Positions 16,481 to 24,788 are shown, counted from the stretch's first letter. The stretch: 64,000 bases of DNA from Massilia soli (GCF_016809835.1 NZ_JAFBIL020000002.1:248001-312000); one strand, 5' to 3'. Made by a program: numbers and translations. The notes: generated from the sequence alone by a model not told the origin.

Positions 16481-19400
16481 CTAGCCCAGGCGGGCCGCCA
16501 CCGCGTCGAGCAGCGCGCTGACCTGGGCAAAATCGGCCGGTTTGGTCAGATGGTGATCGAAGCCCGCCGCGGTCGAGCGCAGCTTGTCCGATTCCGCGCC
16601 CCACCCGGTCAGTGCGACCAGCGTCAAGTCTCCCATCCCGTGCATATTGCGCAGGATCGGCGCCGCATCGTAACCGCTCATGTCGGGCAAGCCGATGTCG
16701 AGGAAGACGACCTGCGGCGGATCGGCTGCCACGCTGGCCAGCGCCGAGGCGCCATCGTGTACCACGGTCACATCGTGGCCGCCAAATTCCAGCAGCGAGG
16801 CGAGCACGTCGGCCGCGTCGACATTGTCGTCCACCACCAGGATGCGCAAGCCACGTTGCCCCGGCGCTGGCGCTGCCGGGGCGGCCGCCGCTTCCGGCTG
16901 CGGCGCGAGTTCCTCGCCTTGCAGCGGCAAGGGCAGCCACACGGTAAAGCGGCTGCCCTGGCCGGCGCCGCCGCTCTCGGCGCTGACCCGCCCTTCATGC
17001 AGCTGTACCAACCGCCGTACAAGATTGAGCCCGACGCCCAGTCCACCCTGGGCCATGCCCTGGCCGGCCGGTGCTTGCGCATACATGTCGAACACGACGG
17101 GCAGCAATTCCTCATCGATGCCGATGCCATTGTCGGTGACGGTGATGGCCAGTTCGCCCTGCTGCCGGTGCGCGGCCACCTCGATATGCCCGCTTGCCGG
17201 CGTGTACTTGGCCGCATTATTGATCAGGTTGCTCAGCACCTGGGCAATGCGGTGGCGGTCGATGTGCAGCACCACGGGCGCGCTTGGCAGCTGCACGGTC
17301 AGACGGTGGCGCGCGGCCTCGATCAGCGGCATGCTCATGTCGACCGCATCCTTGACCACGTCCGCGAGCGGCACCCCGGCGCGCTTGAGCGTGACCTTGC
17401 CTTCCGTGAGCCGGGCCATGTCGAGCAAGTCGTCGACCAGGTGCACCATGTGGTCGACCTGGCGCCGCATCACGTTCTGGATATGGGCCGCAGCCTGGGC
17501 GGTGGGGGCGGTGCGCATCACTTCCAGGCCGGCCCGGATCGGCGCAAGGGGGTTGCGCAGTTCGTGGGCCAGGGTGAACAGGAACTCGCCCTGCAGCCGG
17601 TTCTTCTCGGTCAACTCGTGGGTCAGGCGGCGCTGCTCTTCCTGCAGCAAAATGCGGTCGTGGATGTCGATCACGGTGCCGACATAGCCGTCGGGGCGTC
17701 CTGCCTCGTCCACGTGCGGCATGCCGGTATCGACCGCCCAGCGATACTCGCCGTCGCGGCGCCGCAGCCGGTAATCCATCGAAAACGGCACCCGGTCGCC
17801 AGTCGCCTGCAGGAAGATCGCGGTGCAGCGCGCCAGGTCGTCCGGATGCAGGTTCTCCAGCCAGCCGGTGCCCAGGTCCTGCTCCGGCGTGCGTCCCGTG
17901 TACTCGTACCAGCGCTGGCTCAGGTAGGTGCACTGGCCGTCAACGTCGGTCGTCCACAGCGTGGCCGGTGAAGCGTCGATCAGCGAGCGTACATAGGCGC
18001 TGCGGTTGGCGGTCTCGCGCTGCTGCTGCAGGCGGGTGCGGCCGAGCACAATCTGGCGGCGCACGCGCGCCAGCAGCTCGCTGGTCGAAAACGGCTTGAC
18101 CAGGTAATCGTCGGCGCCGGCCTGCAAGCCTTCGACCTTGGCTTCCTCGCCGGCGCGGGCGGACAGCAGCATGATCGGCAACTGGCGCAGCGTGTCGGTC
18201 GCGCGGATGCGCGCGATCAGGCTGAAGCCGTCCAGGATCGGCATCATTACGTCGCTAAGCAGCAGGTCCGGCATATCGGCCAGCAGGTGCGCGAAGGCCG
18301 CTTCGCCATCGCCGCACACCGTCACGTCTGCGTGCGGTTCGAGCAACGATTTCAGATAGCCGCGCATATCGCTGTTGTCGTCCGCGATCAGGATACGCGG
18401 GCGCACCGCTTCCGGCTGCAGGGGCGAGTCGGCCTCGCGCGGGGCGGGCCTGGGGCGCCCATCGTCCGCGTCCGGCAGCCAGCGCATCGCTTCTTCCACG
18501 AAGGCGGCGCTCAGGCGCGGCGCGTCGGCCCCGCCAGCGGCGATGCGCTCGGCGGGCAGGTGGGCATGGCCCAGCGGGATGTCGACGATGAACTCGGACC
18601 CGGCGCCGACCACGCTGCGCGCGGTGATGGTGCCGCCGTGCAGGCGCACCAGCTCCTGGATCAGCGCCAGGCCGATACCGCTGCCTTCCAGGCTGCGACC
18701 CGGCGCGCCTTCGATGCGGTGAAAGCGCTCGAACACGCGCGGCAGTTCAGCTTCGGCGATGCCGCTGCCGGTGTCGCGCACGGACAGGCGCGCCATGCCG
18801 TCGTGCTCGCGCAGAGTCACCGTGACGCCGCCCGAGAGCGTGAATTTGAACGCGTTCGACAGCAGGTTGAGCATGATCTTTTCCCACATGTCGCGGTCCA
18901 CCCAGGCCGGCTGCGAGAGCGGCTGCAGGTCGAGCGTGTAGCGCAGGCCGCCCTTGGCCATCGCCGATTCGAACACACTGGCGATGTCGGTGGACAGCCG
19001 CGCAAGGTCGACCTGCGCGTAGAGCGCCTGCACGCGGCCGGCCTCGATGCGCGAAAAATCGAGCAGCGAATTGACCAGCTTGAGCAGCCGCAGGGCGTTG
19101 CGGTGCGTCGTCTCAATGTGGCGCCGCTGCGCGGGGGCCAGGCCGTCGGACGCCAGCGCGTCGTCGAGCGGCCCGAGGATCAGGGTCAGCGGCGTGCGAA
19201 ATTCGTGCGAAACGTTCGAGAAGAACGTCGTCTTGGCGCGGTCGATGCGTGCCAGTTCTTCGGCCCGGCGCTGCTCTTGCGCGTAGGCCGTCACATTGTT
19301 GATCGCCGTGCTGAGGGCGGCGCCCAGCAGGGTATAGAAATTGAGATAGTCGGCGTCCAGCGCCCGGCGCGCGCTGGCGCCGGCGACCACGAAGCCACAC

Positions 19401-20281
19401 GGTTGTTGCTGTCCTGGCATGATTAGTGGCAGCACCAGTGCTGTCGACGGTGGCTCTTCATAGGGACCGCAGGGGGTGCCCAGCCGGCCGGCCAAGCCGT
19501 CCACGCGCTGCGCCTCGCGCGTGCTGGCGGCGCTTGCGAATGGCCAGCAGGCGTCGTCCAGCGTGAGCGAGGGGCTCGCCAGTGGATGGTCTGCTTCAAT
19601 CCCGGCTTTGCCGCGCAGGTGCAGCGTCCCCGTATCCGCATCGAGCTGGTAGAACAGCAGGAACGGGAGGTCCAGCGTCATGTCCATGCCGAGCGTGCCG
19701 AGCTGGTGGCCGATCTGCTCCACCGTGCGGGCGCCATCGATAGCGGCGCCGAGGTCGCGCAGGGTTTGTGTGCGGCGCGCGTTCAGTACCTGCGCGGTCG
19801 TCTCCGTGATCGGATGGAAGATACCGCCGACCTCGCCCGATTCGTCGCGGATCGGCGAAAAGGAAAAGGTCATGAACGCTTCTTCCAAATAGCCGTAGCG
19901 ATCCAGAAACATGCGCTGGTCTTTGATATAGGTGCCTTCGCCTTGCTGGGCGCGGTCGAACTTGTCGCCGACGACAGGCAGGGCCGTTGCCCAGCATACC
20001 TTGAAGGGTTCGCCCATCGAGGCTGGATGCTTGCCGCCACAAATAGGGCGGTAGGCATCGTTGTAGATCTGGATGTATTCCGGACCCCAGGCCACCAGGA
20101 TGGGAAAGGTCGACGACAAGCACAGGCTCACCGAGGTACGCAGGCTCTGCGGCCACGCGTGCAGGGGACCGAGCGGCGTCTGCGACCAGTCGATGGTTCC
20201 GATCAGCGCCGCCATTTCACCGCCACCGGACAACCAGTTGACGTCTGAGTGGGTGATTTGCTGCGCGGTGGACTGGGGCAT
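16481..20281 (-). CDS. Large hybrid sensor kinase with two kinase cores and two receivers
   Basis: Cytoplasmic multidomain kinase of about 1266 residues with no transmembrane helix. In order: a PAS-like domain, a GAF-like domain, kinase core 1 (FSNVSHEFRTPL acceptor, NLLSNAFKFT N-box), receiver 1 (LLSDVMMPILDG, VKPFS), a PAS/PAC domain (LWTTDVDGQCTYLSQRWYEY), kinase core 2 (FTLAHELRNPL, NLINNAAKYTP) and receiver 2 (VFLDIGLPDMSG). All acceptor residues are present, so an intramolecular relay is likely. The start is uncertain: ATG 20281 (MPQSTAQQ) or ATG 20311; neither has a clear Shine-Dalgarno. It converges with the Cache kinase. Confidence 0.9.
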   Translation of the reverse strand: MPQSTAQQITHSDVNWLSGGGEMAALIGTIDWSQTPLGPLHAWPQSLRTSVSLCLSSTFPILVAWGPEYIQIYNDAYRPICGGKHPASMGEPFKVCWATALPVVGDKFDRAQQGEGTYIKDQRMFLDRYGYLEEAFMTFSFSPIRDESGEVGGIFHPITETTAQVLNARRTQTLRDLGAAIDGARTVEQIGHQLGTLGMDMTLDLPFLLFYQLDADTGTLHLRGKAGIEADHPLASPSLTLDDACWPFASAASTREAQRVDGLAGRLGTPCGPYEEPPSTALVLPLIMPGQQQPCGFVVAGASARRALDADYLNFYTLLGAALSTAINNVTAYAQEQRRAEELARIDRAKTTFFSNVSHEFRTPLTLILGPLDDALASDGLAPAQRRHIETTHRNALRLLKLVNSLLDFSRIEAGRVQALYAQVDLARLSTDIASVFESAMAKGGLRYTLDLQPLSQPAWVDRDMWEKIMLNLLSNAFKFTLSGGVTVTLREHDGMARLSVRDTGSGIAEAELPRVFERFHRIEGAPGRSLEGSGIGLALIQELVRLHGGTITARSVVGAGSEFIVDIPLGHAHLPAERIAAGGADAPRLSAAFVEEAMRWLPDADDGRPRPAPREADSPLQPEAVRPRILIADDNSDMRGYLKSLLEPHADVTVCGDGEAAFAHLLADMPDLLLSDVMMPILDGFSLIARIRATDTLRQLPIMLLSARAGEEAKVEGLQAGADDYLVKPFSTSELLARVRRQIVLGRTRLQQQRETANRSAYVRSLIDASPATLWTTDVDGQCTYLSQRWYEYTGRTPEQDLGTGWLENLHPDDLARCTAIFLQATGDRVPFSMDYRLRRRDGEYRWAVDTGMPHVDEAGRPDGYVGTVIDIHDRILLQEEQRRLTHELTEKNRLQGEFLFTLAHELRNPLAPIRAGLEVMRTAPTAQAAAHIQNVMRRQVDHMVHLVDDLLDMARLTEGKVTLKRAGVPLADVVKDAVDMSMPLIEAARHRLTVQLPSAPVVLHIDRHRIAQVLSNLINNAAKYTPASGHIEVAAHRQQGELAITVTDNGIGIDEELLPVVFDMYAQAPAGQGMAQGGLGVGLNLVRRLVQLHEGRVSAESGGAGQGSRFTVWLPLPLQGEELAPQPEAAAAPAAPAPGQRGLRILVVDDNVDAADVLASLLEFGGHDVTVVHDGASALASVAADPPQVVFLDIGLPDMSGYDAAPILRNMHGMGDLTLVALTGWGAESDKLRSTAAGFDHHLTKPADFAQVSALLDAVAARLG

Positions 20282-20311
20282 CGGAAGTAGGGTGGTGGTG
20301 CGACTATGCAC

Positions 20312-20675
20312 AATACGTTATTTTAAGACATAAGTCAGTGTTCACGGAAACAGGGCTGGGGTCAGTGCCGACTAACGTACATCGGCTCGGTAGCAATGCC
20401 GGAGCGACCACGTCCCTTTCTCGATCTTCCCCACATCACTGCCGTGAGCGGTACTGGACGATGAGCAGCGTGGATCCTTGAAAGCTATCCACCACTTGGT
20501 AAAGCAATCCTAACTGTTCGCCGTGCTAGGCTCGACATCGATGTCGTGTATTTCGCTGCTGGCGTCCGCACCCTGCGGCATGTCGTGCTTTTGGTTAGCG
20601 AAGGAATTGTGGTTCTGGGAGTTGAACCAGGGGTTGTGATATGCGTTGATGCAGTTGGTTAAGTTTTTGGAAGTG
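20312..20675. other. Gene-poor region upstream of the large kinase, with an ORF remnant
   Basis: About 360 bases of lower-GC DNA lie between the kinase start and the palindrome array. No intact gene is seen. It contains a 14-bp palindrome CGACATCGATGTCG (20533-20546) and a minus-strand open stretch described separately. Confidence 0.5.
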
Positions 20676-20690
20676 AAATCGCCTTCGGCG
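20510..20690 (-). pseudogene. Possible C-terminal gene remnant, no start codon
   Basis: A minus-strand frame of about 60 codons ends at TAG 20510-20512 and is preceded by an in-frame TAA near 20696. Its translation is hydrophilic, Asn/His-rich and protein-like (for example NAYHNPWFNSQNHN and MPQGADASSEIHDIDVEPS), unlike antisense noise in this genome. No upstream start codon exists before the palindrome at 20676, so it looks like the tail of a gene cut by the palindrome-array element. No family is recognised; it could also be chance. Confidence 0.3.
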
Positions 20691-20922
20691 ATTTAAGGAA
20701 AGGCAGGGGAGGCGGAAGGCAAGAAATCGCACAGCGATTTCCCCTAGTCAGATGAATCGGAGAGCCTTGCCTTGCCAAGGAGGTCTGCCTTGCAAGGCAG
20801 ACCCGTTCCGCAGGGGCGCGGCATGCCGCGCCAATTCCCTGCTCCACCGCTTGCAAGCGAAAGGCGGATTCCCGGCGCCGAGCGGTGCTCGGCGAAACCC
20901 CGAAAATCCCCCGCGACGCGGG
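20676..20922. repeat. Array of seven or more consecutive perfect short palindromes
   Basis: Perfect inverted repeats follow one another: 20676-20694 (AAATCGCC loop TTC), 20723-20741 (GAAATCGC loop ACA), 20770-20780 (CCTTG/CAAGG), 20782-20803 (22-bp uninterrupted palindrome centred on TTGCAA), 20815-20832 (18-bp palindrome centred on GCATGC), 20848-20859 (CGCTTGCAAGCG), 20876-20894 (CGCCGAGC loop GGT) and 20910-20922 (CCCGCG A CGCGGG). Together they make up about half the bases of this 247-bp stretch. It lies directly downstream of the tmRNA terminator. No credible ORF is present. It could be a highly structured RNA, a protein-binding array or a composite mobile element. Confidence 0.75.
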
Positions 20923-20938
20923 TTCGAGTCCCGCCGCC
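20915..20938 (+). repeat. Inverted copy of the tmRNA 3' T-arm/acceptor segment
   Basis: These 24 bases match the minus-strand tmRNA segment at 20995-21018 (GACGCGGGTTCGA-T/G-TCCCGCCGCC) with one mismatch, in opposite orientation, 56 bases away. The match stops at the acceptor, before CCA. A complete tRNA cloverleaf cannot be drawn around it, so it is a fragment, not a functional tRNA. Confidence 0.75.
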
Positions 20939-20952
20939 CGTTGGCGCAAACG

Positions 20953-20980
20953 AAAAAAAACCGCCATCGGCGGTTTTTTA
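20953..20980. terminator. Bidirectional intrinsic terminator downstream of tmRNA
   Basis: Stem CCGCC (20961-20965) / GGCGG (20969-20973) with a 3-base loop is flanked by an A-run (20953-20960) and a T-run (20974-20979). It can therefore terminate in both directions. It lies 8 bases past the tmRNA 3' CCA on the minus strand. Confidence 0.85.
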
Positions 20981-20987
20981 GCATACT

Positions 20988-21347
20988 TGGTGGAGGCGGC
21001 GGGAATCGAACCCGCGTCCGCAAGCACTCTACAGACAGTTCTACATACTTAGCACTGCCATTTAATTTAACCGGTACAACGCGGACGTGCACGCTGTGTA
21101 CAAGCGAGTTACCTATTATTTAGTCCGGAACTAAGTAACCCAGTTCAAGACGAGTCCCTGTAAATGACTCTAGAGCTTTTGACGGCCCACCCCAGGGACG
21201 AGGTGTTCTAGAGCTAGCAGCAATTAAGCTGCGAGTGCGTACGAGTTATCGTTTGCAGTTAAGTTTTTCAGGTTGTATTTACGAGGTAGCCCGCCCTCGG
21301 TATGCCCTGCTCTGCTTTGCAACCCACGTCGAAACCAGGTCGCCCCC
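20988..21347 (-). ncRNA. ssrA: Transfer-messenger RNA (tmRNA, SsrA)
   Basis: The roughly 360-nt RNA rescues stalled ribosomes by trans-translation with SmpB. On the minus strand it opens with GGGGGCGACCTGGTTTCGAC and closes with the tRNA-like end GGACGCGGGTTCGATTCCCG...CCACCA, CCA being encoded. The resume frame runs 21256-21224 and reads ANDNSYALAA-stop, which after the charged alanine gives the tag AANDNSYALAA with the LAA degron recognised by ClpXP. Protein-like ORFs drawn over this region are artefacts. An extended -10 promoter lies upstream and a strong terminator downstream. Confidence 0.97.
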
Positions 21348-21357
21348 TACAGTCAGC

Positions 21358-21363
21358 ATTGTA
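21358..21363 (-). promoter_or_regulatory. Extended -10 element of the ssrA promoter
   Basis: On the minus strand the sequence TGCTACAAT gives an extended -10 (TGn plus TACAAT at 21363-21358), with the tmRNA 5' end 11 bases downstream. No good -35 hexamer is seen at the standard spacing, consistent with an extended -10 promoter. Confidence 0.65.
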
Positions 21364-21396
21364 GCAAACTCCACGTCTCAGCGCCGGTTTGCTACA
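21360..21396. promoter_or_regulatory. Operator-like inverted repeat over the ssrA promoter
   Basis: TGTAGCAAAC (21360-21369) and GTTTGCTACA (21387-21396) are exact 10-bp complements spaced by 17 bases. The proximal arm overlaps the ssrA -10 box, so a protein binding here would affect initiation. The arm-to-arm distance of 27 bp is about 2.5 helical turns. Confidence 0.5.
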
Positions 21397-21529
21397 GACA
21401 CTTACAAGTTCCGTCTGATCTATTGATGCCAGATAACCCCGAAAACCACTAAAAATCTATTCTCTACCGCTTGCGTAGCCGATTCAGCGAATGGTTCGCC
21501 CCAAATCTGGCTTCCCGGCGGGAGTAGCG

Positions 21530-22384
21530 ATGAACTGCATAGTGTGCGGAAGCATGACGTCGAACGGCCTGGCGCCGTGGCATACCACCTGCCGTTATTG
21601 CGACTATGAGAGCGCCGACCTGGCCGCCGGTATCAATGAACGGAACACGCACGCCGGGCTTGACGAAGGGGACCGCGAGACGGCGTTGCGCGCGCTGCGG
21701 GTCGAAAATTTCGAGGCTATCCTCGACGAGACCATCCACTTCGCGCCGGCCGGCGCCAATGCGATCCTCGATGTGGGATGCGCGCACGGCTGGTTCCTCG
21801 AAGCCGCGCGCGGCCAGTTCAAACACGTTCTGGGTATCGAGCCCGATGCGGCGCTGAGCGAACAGGCGATGGCGAAAGGGCTGCCGGTGCGGGCAGGGTT
21901 TTTTCCCGGCGTGCTGGAGGAGGGCGAGGCCTTCGATGTCATCGTGTTCAACGACGTGATCGAACACATCACGGATATTCATGCTGCCCTGGCAGCGTGC
22001 CGCGAGCGGTTGACGCCGGATGGACTGCTGATCCTGAACCTGCCCAGCAGCCGCGGATTTTTCTACAGGCTGGCGTCCGTGCTTGCGCGGCTTGGCGTGC
22101 GCGGCCCGTTCGAGCGCCTGTGGCAGAAGGGACTGCCGTCACCGCACGTCCACTATTTCAATCACCGTAACCTGAGCCGGCTGGTGAGCAGCAGCGGTTT
22201 CTTCCCGGTTCACTTTTTCGAGCTGCCTGCCCTGCGCATGCGCGGCTTGATGGAGCGGCTGCGCTTTACCGGCCAGTCCAACCGGGCGATCCTGTGGGCG
22301 CAGTACGTATCCATTGTCTGCGCGATTCCGGTCCTGAGCATGTTCCCAAGCGACGCCGTGGTCTGCATGTTCCGCAAACGCTGA
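21530..22384 (+). CDS. Class I SAM-dependent methyltransferase with N-terminal zinc ribbon
   Basis: Methyltransferase of 284 residues. The N-terminus carries paired cysteines C-x-x-C and C-x-x-C (CIVCGS and CRYCDY), a likely zinc ribbon. The Rossmann core has motif I ILDVGCAHGWFLE, acidic motif II LGIEPD and FDVIVFNDVIEHITD. The closing half (HYFNHRNLSRLVSSSGF) resembles methyltransferases of sugar or LPS/O-antigen biosynthesis. ATG 21530 is chosen because GGGAG lies 8 bases upstream. The substrate is unknown. It is oriented away from ssrA and stands alone. Confidence 0.88.
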   Translation: MNCIVCGSMTSNGLAPWHTTCRYCDYESADLAAGINERNTHAGLDEGDRETALRALRVENFEAILDETIHFAPAGANAILDVGCAHGWFLEAARGQFKHVLGIEPDAALSEQAMAKGLPVRAGFFPGVLEEGEAFDVIVFNDVIEHITDIHAALAACRERLTPDGLLILNLPSSRGFFYRLASVLARLGVRGPFERLWQKGLPSPHVHYFNHRNLSRLVSSSGFFPVHFFELPALRMRGLMERLRFTGQSNRAILWAQYVSIVCAIPVLSMFPSDAVVCMFRKR

Positions 22385-22404
22385 CCGGCGCCGCTGGCCG
22401 CAGC

Positions 22405-22980
22405 TTAGCGGTTGCTGTTGCGGTTCTGGATCTCGTTGCCGATCATGCCGCCGCCGATGATGCCGGCCAGCGTGGCGAGCTTCTTGCCGTTGCCGCCGCC
22501 GACCTGGTTGCCGAGCAGGCCACCGATCACCGCACCGGCGCCGATGCCCACGTAGTTAGGCTGCTTTGGGGCTGGCTGCACTGCAGGCGCCTGGTAGGTC
22601 GGCGCGTCGTTGCGTGCCACGTGATGGTGATGAACTTCCTTTACCTGCGGACGTGGACGCGGCTTCGGCCGTGGTTTCGGCGCAGGCTCTTCGTCGTAGG
22701 CGGCCAGGCGCAACGGCGCCGCAGGCTTGACGGCCATCGGCAGCGGCGCTGGCGCGGCGGCGATCGGCGCGGCGTAGTACGCAACCGGAACCGCGTTGGC
22801 TGGCATTTGCAAGGCGTTGGCCTGCACCAGCGGCGCGGTCGCGGCGAGCGGCGCGTTGGCCTTGGAGGTTGGCAGCAGGCCAGTGATGGCCGCGGTGCCG
22901 GCGATGCTGACGGTGATGACGGACAAAGCCGCCGCTGCCATCAGCGGGTGAATGCGAGTCGCGGTTTTGATTGATTCCAT
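22405..22980 (-). CDS. Glycine-zipper 2TM-domain envelope protein
   Basis: This 191-residue protein has an N-terminal hydrophobic segment (about 13-36), an Ala/Pro-rich middle, a Lys-Pro/Arg-Pro spacer with HHHH (about 117-120) and a C-terminal glycine zipper (VGIGAGAVIGGLLGNQVGGG...AGIIGGGMIGNEI) of the Rick_17kDa/YMGG type. Such proteins sit in the outer membrane or periplasm and are often part of envelope-stress regulons. It lacks a lipobox, so it is probably anchored by its N-terminal helix. The 20-base gap to the convergent methyltransferase contains no terminator. Confidence 0.85.
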   Translation of the reverse strand: MESIKTATRIHPLMAAAALSVITVSIAGTAAITGLLPTSKANAPLAATAPLVQANALQMPANAVPVAYYAAPIAAAPAPLPMAVKPAAPLRLAAYDEEPAPKPRPKPRPRPQVKEVHHHHVARNDAPTYQAPAVQPAPKQPNYVGIGAGAVIGGLLGNQVGGGNGKKLATLAGIIGGGMIGNEIQNRNSNR

Positions 22981-23097
22981 GGTCTGCTCCTGTAACGTTG
23001 GTGTGTCGTGCAGGAGTAGATTAAGGGCCTTGCCGGTTCAGGGATAGACGTGCGGCTGTATCAATCGTAAGGATGTGTAAGCCAGCCCCCGGGGGAT

Positions 23098-23799
23098 TCA
23101 GGCGACCATTGCGTTGACCTGTACCGCGCCGATCGCCTGGATCGCGCGCAGCAGGTCGAGCGGCGTTTCAACCAGGTAGTCGGCGCCCCAGCTGAGTGGT
23201 TCGTGCGCACCGCAGTAGCCCCATGCGCATGCCACCGTCACCATGCCGGCCGCGCGGCCAGCTTCGATGTCGCGCAGGTCGTCGCCAACGTACCAGCATT
23301 GCTCTGGCGCGATAGCAAGGCGGTTCGCGCCTTCGAACAGCGGCGCCGGGTGCGGCTTCGAATGCGGGGTCGTGTCGCCCGACACGATGCAGCCAGCGTG
23401 GGCCAGGCCAATCTGCGGAATCAGCGGATCGGTAAAGCGCGCTGGCTTGTTGGTGACGATGCCCCATGCAATGCCCGCCGCAGTCAGTGCTTCAAGCAGT
23501 TCAGGCACGCCGTCGAACAGCGTGCTTTCCACCGCCATCGCGGACTGGTAGCGGTCGAACCATTCAAGACGCAGCGCTTCGTAGCCGTCGTCGGCCGGCG
23601 TCAGGCCGAACGCCGCGCCGATCATGCCGCGCGCGCCAGCGGACGCCGTCGGACGCAGGATAGCGTAGGGCGTCGGCTCCAGGCCGCGCACCTTGCGCAG
23701 GTAATTGACCGCCGCCGCCAGGTCGGGCGCGGTGTCGGCCAGGGTGCCGTCGAGGTCAAACAGAACGGCACGCGGTGCCTGCGTTGGAGTGCGAGTCAT
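23098..23799 (-). CDS. gph: Phosphoglycolate phosphatase, HAD family
   Basis: HAD-superfamily hydrolase of 233 residues that removes phosphate from 2-phosphoglycolate formed in DNA repair. Motif I is LFDLDGTLADT (two Asp), motif II is IVTNKP, the motif III lysine lies in SKPHPAP and motif IV is YVGDDLRDIEAG. The cap domain between motifs I and II is of the Gph/PGP type. The gene follows ubiG by 20 bases in the same direction, an arrangement common in betaproteobacteria. Substrate assignment follows family and synteny; related HAD enzymes are promiscuous. Confidence 0.9.
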   Translation of the reverse strand: MTRTPTQAPRAVLFDLDGTLADTAPDLAAAVNYLRKVRGLEPTPYAILRPTASAGARGMIGAAFGLTPADDGYEALRLEWFDRYQSAMAVESTLFDGVPELLEALTAAGIAWGIVTNKPARFTDPLIPQIGLAHAGCIVSGDTTPHSKPHPAPLFEGANRLAIAPEQCWYVGDDLRDIEAGRAAGMVTVACAWGYCGAHEPLSWGADYLVETPLDLLRAIQAIGAVQVNAMVA

Positions 23800-23819
23800 G
23801 GAATAAAAAGGGTGGATTT

Positions 23820-24515
23820 TTACAGCGGACGGCTGCAGGCAACCATGTAGTTGACGTCGGTGTCCTGGTTCAGCGCGTAGATCTTGGTGAGCGGGTTGTA
23901 GCTGAGGCCCTTGAAGGCGTCAACGTGCATGCCCGCTTCGCGCACGAACTGCGACAGTTCGGCCGGCGTGATGAATTTGGCGTAGTCGTGGGTGCCCTTG
24001 GGGAGCATGCGCAGCAGGTATTCCGCGCCGACCACCGCGAACAGGTAGGCCTTCGGGTTCCGGTTCAGGGTCGAGAAAAATACCAGCCCGCCTGGCTTCA
24101 CCAGGGCGGCCGCGGCGCGCACGATCGATGACGGGTCAGGGACGTGCTCCAGCATTTCCATGCAGGTGACGACGTCGTACTGGCCCGGTTCCTGCGCCGC
24201 CATCTCTTCGGCGGCGATGTGCTTGTAGCGCACGCTCACTTCCGATTCGAGGCTGTGCAGGTCGGCGACCTTCAGGGCTTTCTCGGACAGGTCGATGCCG
24301 GTGACGTCGGCGCCCTTGCGCGCCATCGATTCTGCCAGGATGCCGCCGCCGCAGCCGATGTCGATCACTTTCTTGCCGCGCAGGGGCGCGCGCGCATTGA
24401 TCCATTCAAGGCGCAGTGGGTTGATCTCGTGCAGCGGGCGGAACTCGGACGTCGGGTCCCACCAGCGGTGGGCGAGCTCGCTGAATTTCTGGATTTCGTG
24501 TGGGTCTGCATTCAT
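23820..24515 (-). CDS. ubiG: Ubiquinone biosynthesis O-methyltransferase UbiG
   Basis: Catalyses both O-methylations of the ubiquinone ring at the inner-membrane face. It has 231 residues, beginning [20 protein letters not shown], a hallmark UbiG N-terminus. SAM motif [14 protein letters not shown] and later [22 protein letters not shown] are diagnostic. ATG 24515 was chosen over the in-frame ATG at 24545 because the protein family starts here. It is the first gene of a ubiG-gph pair. Confidence 0.95.
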   Translation of the reverse strand: MNADPHEIQKFSELAHRWWDPTSEFRPLHEINPLRLEWINARAPLRGKKVIDIGCGGGILAESMARKGADVTGIDLSEKALKVADLHSLESEVSVRYKHIAAEEMAAQEPGQYDVVTCMEMLEHVPDPSSIVRAAAALVKPGGLVFFSTLNRNPKAYLFAVVGAEYLLRMLPKGTHDYAKFITPAELSQFVREAGMHVDAFKGLSYNPLTKIYALNQDTDVNYMVACSRPL

Positions 24516-24594
24516 AGCGGGAATAATAGCGGGAAAATTGCGCACGCGACGGACGGGTGCATAAAAAAAGATGATGTCACTGCTACGTGAAGAG

Positions 24595-24701
24595 CGTCGT
24601 TCCCGCGTAGGCGGGAACCCATACTGCGAGCGAATGGTGGACCTGATTCTCGCGGCCGCAGCCTGCTGCGTATGGGTGCCCGCCTGCGCGGGTACGTCGT
24701 T
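24595..24701. repeat. Dispersed paired inverted element, copy 1
   Basis: The left arm (24595-24624, CGTCGTTCCCGCG...GGGAACCCATAC) and the inverted right arm (24670-24701) are about 45 bases apart. Each arm is itself a short imperfect hairpin. It lies between ubiG and the ompA terminator and belongs to the family at 28584, 29859 and 37339. Confidence 0.8.
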
Positions 24702-24745
24702 GTGGTGGCAACGCTGCTTTCCACACTTAACGTTGGTAGAGCCAT

Positions 24746-24769
24746 AAAAAAACCCCGCCGAAGCGGGGT
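24746..24769 (-). terminator. Intrinsic terminator of the OmpA-family gene
   Basis: On the minus strand, ACCCCGC/GCGGGGT with loop CGAA-complement is followed by seven U residues (24752-24746), 20 bases after the ompA stop. Confidence 0.9.
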
Positions 24770-24788
24770 CTGGTCAGGCCGGTGAGGC

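Noticed and set aside
20910-20940. Possible tRNA gene (GGTTCGAGTCC T-loop)
   Set aside because: No anticodon, D-arm or acceptor 5' half; it is an inverted copy of the tmRNA end.
20748-21123. ORFs over the tmRNA and palindrome array
   Set aside because: tmRNA ends and tag frame are clear; the peptides arise from structured RNA sequence.
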